Shown piece by piece: positions 23,478 through 34,480 of a stretch of 38,295 bases of DNA. The notes under the pieces were generated by a model. The model saw only the letters and a list, made by a program, of their open reading frames with translations. It did not search any database and had not been told where the DNA came from. The number at the start of each line of letters is the position of its first letter. Position 1 is the stretch's first letter. This DNA is from Hirudo medicinalis. Taxonomy: Eukaryota; Annelida; Clitellata; Hirudinida; Hirudinidae. Position numbers and translations under genes: made by a program. Where the stretch lies: the NCBI GenBank assembly GCA_011800805.1, contig MPNW01000524.1, positions 1-38,295 of the forward strand, written 5' to 3'.

Positions 23478-26466
23478 GTTCTTTTCAATGCCTTATTCGT
23501 GCTGTTTGCATGGGAGCATGAGTTAAAAACAGGCTCATGGAACTTTCTCATGCACAGACATAAACAGATCATCTACTTTGGAGGTCCCCCAAAATACTCA
23601 AATCCACTCAAATCCACTCAAATCACCCGAATCAGTCCTAATCCCTCATTTCTCACCCAAGCGTCGTTAGTCAATAAATGAGAAACTATAATAGAGAGTC
23701 ATTCGTTTTAGTTACGTCTATAACTGCCGTCATTAGAATCTTCTTAGTTTGATGATGAAGATGACGATGATGTTGAAGATGACGATGACGATGACGATGA
23801 CGACGATGACAATGATGATGAGGTGACGATGCCAACAGAATTTCTTTTTTCTTTTTGAATATTTTGAGCATCCTTAAGTCACCATGAAGCATATCATTTC
23901 GCTTTTCATTTTAACCAAATTCTCTCTTGCACGACGGTGCAATGTTCGAGGTTGAACTGGAGACGGAGGTGGATTTTCCTGGATTTAAGATCGAAAATTG
24001 TCTCCAGTTTAGTGAGAGTTCGTGAAGTTATTATCCATTATTAGTTGGAAATTGGATCATAAATTGAAATCAAGTGAGACCTTACAGCTGCGCAAGAATC
24101 ACAATTCCATTTGCTCGCCAAAATCGAACGAGCCTTGGGATTCTTCATTTCTTCCAAAAGTCTTTCAAAGACCCGAGACTTTCAAAAGTTTGCTTCGCTA
24201 ATTAATTTGTTGGAACAAGTTCAGAATAACCAAATAAGTTAACTTAGAAAGTAATTCACGAATAAAGTCTGGACTAAAATAGAAACGATAAAGAAAAACA
24301 TATCGAGTGAAAGAAGCACGTGGATGTTAATGAATAATTTGGACGATGAAGTGAAATTTGTCCAACTCGGACAAATGAATTCCACTTAAGACGTCCTTGT
24401 CAACTCCGCCCTTAAAAGACGAAGGACGGCAAAAACATCGCACTGAAATTGGTCTCTTGAAAGTTTACTTTTCAAGGAGAATTTGAAATGATGGAGACCG
24501 ATTGGACGAGAGGCTCGACAGTCATTGTTCCGTGCATATTTTGGGGAAATTTAAAATAAGTGAATCAGTAGGAACGGAGCAGCTCAAACAAAATTGCGAT
24601 TTAAGAATGATGCTTCTTACGTGGAAATAAATTCTTAAGACGAATTCGCTTAGACATGGAGTTAGTAAAGTTAGAGTAAGCAGATTTTCCTGAGCATTTT
24701 TAGTAACTGAAATTTAAATAATCACAAACATTTAACTGCAATAAAAACAGTTAGCAAAATAAAATTAATGTTAGTAATCATGGAAGACAATTTAGCTTAA
24801 AAGTTGTTCAAAAGTTTGCTTAATTCCATTTGAAATTTCTTCAACAGTCGGGGTCGAAGCGGCACAAAGAAAGGCATGTCGTCTGAACCTGTGTCCATAA
24901 ATTACGATCTTTGAGTCTGCTTCGTTGCCAGAGGACAATATGAATTCTCGTGCGTCCAACAGGGAATGATTGCATGCAATATTTCAACAACTTCCGAGAA
25001 AAGCTGAATGTTCTCTTGAATTAAATTAGATTTCGTGTCGTTCAACATGTTCCCTCTTTTATTTATGTCCCCCTCCCCGGTAAAAAAATTAAAATATTTT
25101 CCCTGGTCTCCTCTCATGCGATAAGAAAAATGTGCACTAAAGAAACCGGCTATGGCAAAATCATCCCTCTGGAGACAGGAGCATTTTATCGACTTGTAAA
25201 TCCATCTGAAATGCGAAATGAACTGTCGCCAGAATTAAACCACTCTCGTGATTAACGTCCCAAAGCGAGGCACGGATTGCTGGATTGGCGTATTTACAGG
25301 ATGTTCGAGTCGAAGTGTTTATGTCGGCTAGCGTGTGAACACGTTGAAAGAATTATGCAGAGTAGGAACAAAGTGAACCGGCGACATGACACGGCCCCTA
25401 TTTTGTTTACCAAGTAATTGACAGGCACTTGTAACTGACAGCGCATCCAGTCGGGAAGGATAAGCTTCTTCTGGGTTGCAATAACAACACCACGTGCACC
25501 TCACGTCCGGTTGTTCCTGCCCGTTTGTTTATGGGGCGTCACTTTTCTCCATCTCATTCCATAGCCCCGGGCCGAGGACCGACCGCTCGACCGCCGTACA
25601 TTGACCGGTAATTTGCGTAATAATCGAGTTTTACAACGACACGTCATTCTGTAATAATTGGGCTTTACAACGCTCCGTATGTAATCGGTCCGCACATCCA
25701 TTGGTTACCGAGCGTAATGGAAAGAATTAGCTGGAAAATAAGACAATCATTCGCCATGGAAGTGTCGGTTCTTGCTTAGCTCCGAGAGACATTCGATCAA
25801 TGCCAACATGGCAACGAACCTCGGGCGATGTCAGGAACATTTGTAATTCTCGTGACGGAGAAACGATTGCTGATAAATAATTGATTGACAATAATTAGTA
25901 AACATTAATGTTTAATAATAATAACGGTACTGTAATATTTGACAGACGAAATGCATTGGACATTTCATATTTTGTATTACATTTTGTAACCTACATTCGA
26001 ACTTGTCACGACGACGCGAACAAGGAAATCCAAGATAACAATTGAAGTTATTCAAGGTGACGACGATAACAACGATGATTAAAATTAGAATTAGAATTTT
26101 AAAAAACTAATAACAAAGTAAAAATAAATAATATTAACTTATTGTTAAATAAGAAGAAAATTGTGGAATGAAAATAAAGAAATGCCACAGGCATGAGTGA
26201 GAGAATAAATATCAGAAAAATGGCATTTATGGGCACAAAATATGCCACGATAAACAAAGATCATAGTTTGAAGCTCGAGCGATTGTTTGCATGATTGTTT
26301 GCATACAATTCACCTACAATCTCCCACAAATTGTCTCACCCGAGAACGTCTGCATACTTCTACAGGTAAGAGGCAAACAAAACAAAACAAAACAAAACAA
26401 AGACCTACAACATCCCGTAAAAGTGAAATTCATCTATTTAACGCCCACACGCGCGTTAAAACAGTA

Positions 26467-26491
26467 GATGATGATGATGATGACGACGATG

Positions 26492-26526
<35 letters not shown>
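26467..26526. repeat. GAT/GAC trinucleotide repeat near exon 5
   Basis: Nearly pure (GAT)n with a short GAC/GAG part. On the transcribed strand it is (ATC)n starting about 42 nt after the exon 5 donor. Confidence 0.95.
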
Positions 26527-26568
26527 CCATTGAAGTGGAAAAAAATAGTTATCGCCAAATCGGCCTAC

Positions 26569-26622
26569 CTTTGATGGATTGCTCCCTACTTTCGGCCGAG
26601 GCACAGCAACCTTGGCATCAAC
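26569..26622 (-). CDS. msi: Musashi-like exon 5: end of RRM1 and linker
   Basis: This 54-nt exon is phase 0 on both sides and encodes VDAKVAVPRPKVGSNPSK (residues 113-130). It corresponds to IDPKVAFPRRA..PK of Musashi, the end of RRM1 and the start of the inter-RRM linker. The Phe after KVA is Val here, and the linker from there to TKK is 17 residues rather than the usual 13. The acceptor is atatctgcag and the donor is AAAG|gtaggc. Being symmetric, it could be skipped without a frameshift. Confidence 0.92.
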
Positions 26623-28299
26623 CTGCAGATATTTGAATGGATGTTTTCAGAATGTATTTCTTTATTCGTTCATTTATTTATTCAATCTTCAACCACGCCC
26701 CGCATCGCACGGAACATAAATAACGGATAAAAAGGATACATTTCCAGGCGGACATAAGTCCCAAAACAATCCCGAGGGAGTCATTAATCTTGTCGTATGA
26801 GTCAGAATTAATTTTGCGTCCATTATGCGTGATAATTATTTCCATATTCATAATTTAATGCATTCTTGAAAATCTAGGCGCCAACCTACCGTTGGAAGAC
26901 CAAGCGAGAGGAGAATTGATAAAAAAAAATTAAAGCTAGGCAAAAGAATCTCACGAAACAGCGTAAGAGATAATTAAAGTTAATTATCACAAAAGTAATT
27001 ATAACTCTTAAAGGCATAATTACAAATAATTCAAGGCACCCCGATAAAAATTCTTTAGTTCAAGCTCAGCCTAATCAATTCCTCCCGTGGGTACTCTTCA
27101 GACCGTGGTGATGCTCAATTGGGGCAAGGAAAAGAGATCGTTACACTTATGCTGTGTTTGGCCTGTTTCTACATCACTCAGTAATCACCGAAAAGCGGGT
27201 AGTAACAGGATCTCCATTGTTCTTCTCCACCAATCCATCACTGTCTTTTTCCAGCTCCCAGTTAGCATCGATTCTTTTAGGCTCCAATAAATCACATACT
27301 TGCCCAACAATCATGTTACGCTTTTTCAGGAGCCTGACTTCATAAATAAGCGTAAATATAAGCGAGGCAAAGTTCCCAACCGACCTTCGGGGTTGTGTTA
27401 GTTGCTAGTTACCTGTTTGATAAACTCTCTCACAAATTAGCGTCGGAAAAAAGCAGACGCAAAGCTCGCAGAAGACTACAAATCATAGTGTGTGTATGCC
27501 ATCTGTATTTTTCCTAATCTACGAGCGAGCGAAATCAGTTCCATGACTAATTTCAAAAATGATTTATTCCAAACCGAACTCTGAGATTGAGGCCGAGAGC
27601 AAATAATTCTCCATTTCCGTGGTAAGGAATTTAAATTTGACACCTCCAGCTGGATTTGTAAGCGAACGAAAACGTTCTGGTCTGGAATATCCATGCTCTG
27701 ACAGATGGAAATGATATCGCGCTTTAAATAGAAGAGGGAGGCTCACAATTAGTACAAACCGATCTTATCGAAGCATACTTCAATGGCTCTCCAGAACGCA
27801 AGCATCCCCAAGGGGGATTGAGCAAGAGATGATGAGGCGCACGATGATGATGACATATTTCCAGTACAAGTCTCGGCCGAATTTACACAAACGGTAAACC
27901 GATGCGCAATTGTTTACTCAAGAACGACTTTTCAAACTCAAGCGAGCTGGAAACATCTGTACAAATACTCGCCGCCCACCACTTTTGTGGAAAAGTTCAT
28001 GTAAATGTAAATCTAAATGCACTTCATTTATATAGCGCCATACACATAGCGTCAGAGCTTTTTGTTAACCATTTACATAGCTCTCCTTCCCGAGGGCGCT
28101 TGCGGCAGTACAGGCTGGGTCTCGAACACGACACATTACGACTGCTGCCATTACCGCCGTATGCAGGAACGCAATCCATTCGGCCAACCTGCACGCCATT
28201 TCAAGCAGTAAACTCGAGTTTAAAATAATGAAAAGTGGCAAAAATGGAGGCAATATATTCTCTTGAATGAAGCATGGGAAACTGAAAAGAACTTCCTAC
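26623..28299 (-). other. msi: Intron 4 (about 1.7 kb) with SINE copy B
   Basis: Apart from the SINE at 28017-28197 and its tail I see nothing in it. Confidence 0.8.
28017..28197 (-). mobile_element. tRNA-derived SINE, copy B
   Basis: The reverse complement matches copy A at 31700-31883 from GGCGTGCAGGTTGGCCGAAT to the end GGCGCTATATAAATGAAG, with under 20 substitutions and one short gap. The B box has changed to GTTCGAGACCC, so it is probably less able to bind TFIIIC. An AAATGTAAATCTAAATG-type tail lies at 27998-28016. It sits in intron 4, about 100 bp from the exon 4 donor, in the sense orientation of the gene. Confidence 0.85.
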
Positions 28300-28384
28300 C
28301 ACTTTTTCATCTATCGTGTGAGGAGCGCTATTGAGAACCTTCTCTACACTGTCCGTGTGCAGGAAGTTGACGAAGCCGAACCCC
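28300..28384 (-). CDS. msi: Musashi-like exon 4: RRM1 RNP1 and C-terminal half
   Basis: This exon encodes GFGFVNFLHTDSVEKVL then NSAPHTIDEKV (residues 85-112). The first bases complete the Arg of RNP1 (RGFGFVNF). The rest is helix 2 and strand 4 of RRM1; SVEKVL matches the SVDKVL of Musashi. The acceptor is cttcag. I chose the donor GTG|gtagga rather than AAA|gtggta three bases upstream because it gives the usual spacing before VDAKVA (family form IDPKVA). The two donors differ by one Val, so an isoform with or without it is possible. Confidence 0.93.
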
Positions 28385-30856
28385 CTGAAGATAGAAATAA
28401 GACTTTAATTTTAATGAATTTAATAAAATTTAATTATCAGAAATTCAATGTCCTTCAACAAACGGTGCAACAGAAAACACACGTTTAGTCATCAGACAAA
28501 TTCGGTGTCATTCTCAGCAGCAACAACAACAACAACAACAACAACGAGCGACAAACAATTTAAGAAACATCCTTCAAAGTTGCGAAGAATTCTCAAACAC
28601 TGGCATCGGAATGGACGTCATAAAATGTCATGTTTCTCGTGCTCTCAAAAATTTGCTTTGATGAATGCAATGCTTCTAAGAAATTTCTTGGTTTTTACCT
28701 CAAAAATACAAAAACGAAGGCAGTCACCATAAATTCAAAAGGTGGAAAAGAGAAACACTGAAGCATTTAAAAGTATGATTTCGATGCCATAAATTTTATT
28801 TCGCCACAGAATTGATTGTTTGAATGAACTGGAGAAAGAAGCAGGAAATGTTTTTAAGATGCCCGAGCACTCGTGTTAGTGATAAGTTTGCAGCCTTTTC
28901 CATAAATGATTCCAACTCAACTTTCAACTCATGCTCAACTTTCTGTTTCTCATAACTTTCATCAATTCGCCTTTCCCGTTGCAGAAAAACCACACCTGGT
29001 CGCATGAATTTTTGAAGGATCCATAACGAGATTAGGCCATAAATTAATGCATTTCATTATGATTGATTGCCAGAAAATTTTAGGAGGAAAAAATTGGCGA
29101 AAATGGACGCCAATTTTCCCACGGTGAGCCTTCTGAAAGTCATTTCCAAGAGCGTTTAGAATGATTTGCATAATCTCAAACAAAGACGATTATTTTTGGC
29201 ATCCGCAAAAGAAAAAGGCAAAAACGTGTTCTCAAAACCTTTTCATCAATCATTTGATGTGATTCTGCTGTTTTGAAAGGGAATGTTTCGTCAGAGCAAC
29301 TTCTGAAGTCGGGCTACGAATTCCTACGTCCAAATTTCTCTTTCTACTCTTCAAAGGCAAACAAAACGATGTTTCTGAGCAACTCTCGGTGCAGTTTGAA
29401 AATACAAAAACACGGAGTTTGGTTTGGTCGGAGACAAAAAACAAGTCTTGAAATTGTTTGAAGTTTACCTAAGAAACAACCGAGGGTCGTGTCAGTCAAT
29501 CTGTTGAGAGGCTGCGTTTGAAGAAAATAAGAAACAAAAGACATCTCAAACCACGTTTACTAGATTCTGAATTTCTGCAATCATCTCAATTAAAAGAAAA
29601 GTCAGGATGTTTTAATAGTTCGTGGACCCAGCCAAATGTCGTTTGAAGTGTTCAATCTCGAGAAACCATTGAAAACTTCAGTCAAAATCTTCCACCCTTC
29701 CTGTAGAATCCCGGTACAATAGAATCGGGTGCTGACTGTCATTTCTAAAGCCCTCTCGATAACAACGGTGACAGGCGGTGACACGACAAGAAATTCAGAA
29801 GAAATTTGGATCGGATTCATCAGCACGAACCACTTCTTGGATCAGTCGAACGTGCTTAATAAGAGACTGAAAGATTTCTTTTATCAATAATGTGCTGCTC
29901 GATTTCAAATTTACGTCCAAACCATTGATTCATTTCTTCGAGCGCTCTCATTTATCATCGTTCAGAAACTTCATTCACAACTTCAAAAATGTTCGAATTT
30001 CGATGACTTAAAGAATGCCAAGGAACTGTTCGCAAAGATCAAGCTAAGGAGTGGCACAAAAGCCCTTTAAGAATATCTTCTATTTACAAAAATGTGCACC
30101 TGAAACATCGCCATAAATAGAAGGCGTGAGTGACAAACAGGAATTTGGTCACGCAGTCCAAGACAACGCCCACGAGTAAATGACGCCAAAAGAACGTTAG
30201 AATCTTCCATTTGCAATCCACTCCTGATCAAAGAATGCTCTCGCCTAAGAGAGGAATAAAATCCAAGTTATTGCCAACAAGCGGACAATCGGGAGCGGAT
30301 AAAATGGAGATACTTGGATATACAGCATTTAAGAAAGCATCGCTGAGAGAAATAAGGGAAAAAACATTGGGCATCCTAATTGCATAATCTGTATGCCAAA
30401 CTGGCAGGCCAGCAGGGGATCAGTTTAATCAATCAACGTTAGCACCATCTAAGTCTCTCCTTTCATTCCATAGACTACATGCATACATACATGCATACAT
30501 AAACACAAACATACATACATACATACTGTTTCCCTTTTTTAGAACCTTTTATTGAAACACACAAAAAACGCATTCAAACACGAGAATTCAAAAGTAAAGA
30601 ATCGTCCTGAGGGAAAACTCCCGCTAGCGGACGTCCTATTAAAATTATTACATACATACATACATACTTACATAGATACATACATATATGCAAACAGACA
30701 GACAGACAGACATACATACATGCATACAGACAGACATGCAAACACCTCGTCTCACAATAAACCTTCCACTACATCCAAGATTTGCTCCTCCATCGAAGCG
30801 GAACGAATCTTAACAATCCATTCACGTGCTGCTCACCGAGATGTTCGCGCACCAAC
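28385..30856 (-). other. msi: Intron 3 (about 2.5 kb)
   Basis: It holds (CAA)n at 28520-28544 and CATA/CAGA arrays at 30477-30530 and 30648-30742. A 69-codon minus ORF at 28796-29005 (ERRIDESYEKQKVEHELKVE) looks helical but has no splice signals I trust. The rest is featureless. Confidence 0.8.
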
Positions 30857-30938
30857 CTGGATCTTTTTGTGACCAGATCTTTCATGATGGTGCAGTCAGA
30901 AATTTCTCCGAACTTTCCAAAGTAGTTCTTCAGTGTTT
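30857..30938 (-). CDS. msi: Musashi-like exon 3: RRM1 helix 1 to loop before RNP1
   Basis: This exon encodes ETLKNYFGKFGEISDC, then TIMKDLVTKRSR (residues 57-84), with the split Glu and Arg codons completed by its neighbours. It covers RRM1 helix 1, strand 2 and the loop before RNP1, and matches the Musashi pattern LRDYF-KFGEI-EC-VM-D-TTKRSR. The donor is ATCCAG|gttggt. The acceptor is preceded by a (GTT)n run in place of an ordinary pyrimidine tract (positions 30945-30962). Confidence 0.95.
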
Positions 30939-31077
30939 CTGAGCGAACAACAACAACAACAAATATGAACAAGTTTATGAAGAATTTTCTTCGTCTAATG
31001 AAAACTTAAAAAAATATGATCTCATCTTGAGGCAGACGAACAGGCAAAAATATGACCTTGAAAATTATTTGAATAAC

Positions 31078-31175
31078 GATGATAATAATGACGTTGACGA
31101 TGATGGCGGTGGTGGTGATGATGATGACGACGATGATGATAATGATGATGACGATAATAATCACAATCATAATCC
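31078..31175. repeat. GAT/GAC/AAT trinucleotide repeat in intron 2
   Basis: An imperfect GAT-rich repeat fills about a fifth of the 476-nt intron 2. Confidence 0.95.
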
Positions 31176-31414
31176 TAATCATGACAGGATTGCACCGCAA
31201 GCCAACGGATACGGGCAGACATGAACAAACAGATTGAGCAATTTCAAGTGATTTCCAATAAATATGTCTCGCATCCAAGACGACTCATGACTTGAGTCAT
31301 CGTGACGCTGGCACGTTGTTTACTGTCCTTCCATAATTAAAAAAATAATTCAATAATAATAATAATAATAAAAATGACTAATCAACTCTTTATGATAAGA
31401 TGCCAACAACCCAC

Positions 31415-31455
31415 CTGTAGTCGTCTGCCAGCAGAGCCCGCCAATGAAAATCTTT
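31415..31455 (-). CDS. msi: Musashi-like exon 2: 41-nt microexon with RRM1 RNP2
   Basis: This exon encodes KIFIGGLCWQTTT (residues 44-56), which is beta strand 1 / RNP2 of RRM1 and the conserved Trp that follows it in Musashi (family form is close to KMFIGGLSWQT). The acceptor is atcttctttcag and the donor is ACAG|gtgggt. It enters in phase 2 and leaves in phase 1. At 41 nt it is a true microexon and would be missed by most gene finders. The Ser before Trp found in most Musashi proteins is Cys here. Confidence 0.93.
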
Positions 31456-31699
31456 CTGAAAGAAGATATTTTTAAAGTGAAATTGATCAACTTTCGAGAG
31501 ATTTTGTTTGAGAAGCAAAATTCCAGAAATATTGCATGTTTGATTTTATATGATAATATCGCAAATTATTATTTATTATTATTATTATTATTATTTATAT
31601 TATACTTTTATTTACAATCCAAATTGCTTAAAATGTTCAAGGAGCTGCGACATGGTCGGTTCTCTTGAGTTAATGAGTGATCATGATTATGATTATGAC

Positions 31700-31883
31700 G
31701 GCGTGCAGGTTGGCCGAATTGGTTGCGTTTCTGCATACGGCGGTAATGGCAACAGTCGTAATGTGTCGTGTTCGAATCCCAGCCTGCACTGCCGCAAGCG
31801 CTCTTGGGAAGGAGCGCTGTATAAATGGTTGACAAGGAGCGCCTCTGACGCTATGCATATGGCGCTATATAAATGAAGTACAT
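31700..31883 (+). mobile_element. tRNA-derived SINE, copy A
   Basis: The 5' part is tRNA-like: TGGCCGAATTGGTTG fits an A box and GTTCGAATCCC a B box, and GTGCAGG near the start pairs with CCTGCAC after the B box like an acceptor stem. The body ends in GGCGCTATATAAATGAAGTACAT, followed by a GATTAT-type tail. ATGATTATGATTATGA flanks both sides, a possible target-site duplication or shared simple repeat. Copy B at 28017-28197 is about 90% identical by hand count, in inverse orientation. It lies in intron 1 of the Musashi-like gene, antisense to it. Confidence 0.85.
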
Positions 31884-32043
31884 ATGATTATGATTATGAT
31901 TGTGATTATGAAGTTGTTGTCATTGCGTCAATTTTAATAAACACAGACTTTTTCGTTGTCAAACTTTAACAAGAAATACTCCGTTGAGATAAGATTATTT
32001 TAATAAGAATGTATATATGGTAATAAGAAGTATTTCATTACAA

Positions 32044-32157
32044 TTAGAATATTATTTTATTATTAGAATATTATTTTATTATTAGAATATTATTTTATTA
32101 TTAGAATATTATTTTATTATTAGAATATTATTTTATTATTAGAATATCATTTGACTA
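32044..32157. repeat. 19-bp tandem repeat (TTAGAATATTATTTTATTA)n
   Basis: Five identical units and one diverged unit in intron 1. Near-identity indicates recent expansion. Confidence 0.95.
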
Positions 32158-32799
32158 TTATTTATTATTAGAATATTTTAAGACAAGGACAGAGCCCATC
32201 GTAGGACTGTCCAGACGGTTACAAAGGTCATCTAAAATTGACAGGTGCACGCGTCACGCATCGTGACTCTCCAAGTGCTCCGTGCAGCGTCAACCGTGTC
32301 ATCTTCCTTATGACATCTTCCACTCGGAAACAGCGAGCGTTCATTCTGCCGTGAATACATTCATAGAATACTTCGAACAAAGTATGGTTTTAAAATAAAA
32401 AAATATTTCATGATTTTCCGGAGTTTATTTTTTAATCTCTCGTTATTCGTGGCTTATTCCGAAATTATAAGCCAAGCCTGACAAATTCTGGTACTAATTT
32501 GGTCCGGTGCAAAATTTACAATCGCGGATGGAATTACAAGTTGCAAAGACATTTGAAAAGAAAATTCTGAAAGTTGTTTGCTGTTGTTGCTGTTTGTCTG
32601 TCTTGCTGCTGCTGTTGTTGTTGTCGATTTAGTTGTTGCTTTAGCTGTTGCTGTTTTAGTCGCTGCTGTCGAGTCGTAAACACAATCTTCAGTCTCCCCG
32701 CAGTGTGAACTGTGTGACATTTTTCAGATTTCTGGTGCGAGTTGAGTTAAGCTGAGAAATACAAGATGGCCGAAGAATACAAGACCGAACGACCGAAAC

Positions 32800-32880
32800 A
32801 AAGACTCTAAGAAGGCCTGCTACACGGGCCTATTAGCACTCGCGGGATTCGAATCGACGATATCAAATCATCCATCAATT
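32800..32880 (-). mobile_element. Possible tRNA-like fragment in intron 1
   Basis: On the minus strand CGATTCGAATCCCGCGAG contains a B-box-like core. I see no convincing A box at the right distance, and no match to the other tRNA-like elements beyond the box. It is a weak call. Confidence 0.25.
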
Positions 32881-33318
32881 ACTTAAAAATTGGGGCGCAC
32901 TCACACAAACCTTACAATTAAAATCTTCCCAAGTGGTGGGAAACTTCTGAGTGTCGACGTTCTCAGCCAATCGGAACTGACTAACTCGGCAGTCGAGTAA
33001 ATTGGGCGCGAATTGTGCCCGTCGCTGTTATCGAGGTATTTACTCCTTTAAACATTTTTAGACAGGAGCAGGCCGAATCAACTCGGAAGATTTGGAAGGA
33101 CTTGGATTGTTTGGATTCCTTCCGGGCCCCTGTTGTCTCTCATCACTGGACAGCCGTTGCTAGGAGACGCCTGGAAAAGGTTTAAAATGCAGGAAACTGT
33201 TCCTGGTCTTAATCAGAGGCACTGATGGATTGCTCCTCATTCCATTGAATAATGAATGCGGAGAACTGAAAACACACTTCAAGTTTAACATCCTCCTGCC
33301 ACCTGATCGCTCTTTCCA

Positions 33319-33422
33319 CCCATTCAACTGTCCATCCATCCATCTATTCATCCATCCATCTACTCATCCATCCATCCACTCATCTACTCATTCATTCATC
33401 CATCCATCTATCCATCCATTAC
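33319..33422. repeat. CATC/CATT tetranucleotide array
   Basis: Imperfect CATC units with CATT and TACT interruptions, about 1.06 kb from the exon 1 donor. Confidence 0.95.
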
Positions 33423-34480
33423 GCCACCTTATGCATTCCACAACTTACACATCAAAGGCTGTGCATTTATTTTTATTTAGGACTTGAAATGTCAGATAAA
33501 AAATAAAGTGTTTTGCCTGAAATGCATCCGAGGTCAATTTAAAAGATCATTTTCAAGTTATTCCAATTCTCCATTAAATAATAAATAAATATATAAATAT
33601 ATTATAATCCATGACATTATTCTTTAAAAATAAAATCTATCGAATGAATGCTCCTTTCTCCAAGAACAATTGCTAATTAATAATAGTAAATGTTAATAAT
33701 AATAATAATATTCTTATTAATATTAATTTCAATATTAGTAATAATTCTTTGTGAATAATTTTAATCGTAAAATCTTGAGAAGTAAAAACACATGGGTCTT
33801 GTTTTCGAAACGCAGCCTACCTGCTCAACAAGTTGAACTTTTAAGTGCAACTTCCCCTCTCTTTTCTTGTTCAGAACTTCAATGTCGTGTTATTTTCTCT
33901 CCTCAATTCTCAACTTATTCGCTCCACAAATCAATGTTCGTTAAATAATTATGAATTATTTCGGGAATATTAAATACGATCGAATTTAAATGATTAAAAT
34001 TCTTAAGTTGAAAATTAACAAAATTGCTGGTAAAACTCGTGTTTATCATGAGTCAGTCATTTTTTTTTTTACCTCAAAGCGTGTTTAATCAAAGGCGGGA
34101 AAAACGCAGGCATTTCCGTTGTTGACAAAAACCGATTTGTGGTTTTAGAAAATCCATAAAGTGAACATAGTTTCGCTTGAATTAAATTAAATTTAAATTT
34201 GCATCTAAGTTCAATTTACTTCTTAATGAAACATTGCATTTAATTTATAAATTTAATAATGCGTGTTTTTATTTATGCCGTTCATTTCGTAATTCACAAT
34301 TCACAAACAAGAACAAGTTCAAAGCATTTTGCCTCGACAAAGCATCATTCAAAGCAATCTCGGTTCTTACTACAATTCAATGACCTTCAGGAACACAATC
34401 CTCCCAACTCAACGGTTTTATGTACTTTGATTGAAACAAAAAATTGCTAAAAACAATTTGTTTAAAAAATCCAAACCAAC

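Larger units (their letters stand above)
21114..26568 (-). other. msi: Intron 5 (about 5.5 kb)
   Basis: It contains (GT)n at 23427-23477, a GAT/GAC run at 23752-23822, (AAAAC)n at 26374-26401 and a GAT run at 26467-26526. The stretches 21120-23400 and 23900-26370 show no gene, RNA or mobile element that I can support. Confidence 0.8.
31456..34480 (-). other. msi: Intron 1 (about 3.0 kb) with SINE copy A
   Basis: It contains ATT runs near 31567, SINE copy A, the 19-bp repeat at 32044-32157, a TTG/CTG-rich stretch at 32578-32675 and a CATC array at 33319-33422. Nothing else is supported. Confidence 0.8.

Noticed and set aside
28267..28488. Plus-strand 73-codon ORF over exon 4
   Set aside because: It is the antisense shadow of exon 4 of the Musashi-like gene, whose minus frame has the RNP1 motif and matching splice sites.
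21000..31455. DAZAP1, hnRNP A/B or hrp48 as the identity of the RRM gene
   Set aside because: [36 protein letters not shown] and VECKKALPKE fit Musashi/Rbp6 better than those families, which have different linkers and VEIKKAEPRD-type endings.
32041..32170. CRISPR array
   Set aside because: The 19-bp units are directly adjacent with no unique spacers, and the genome is clearly animal.
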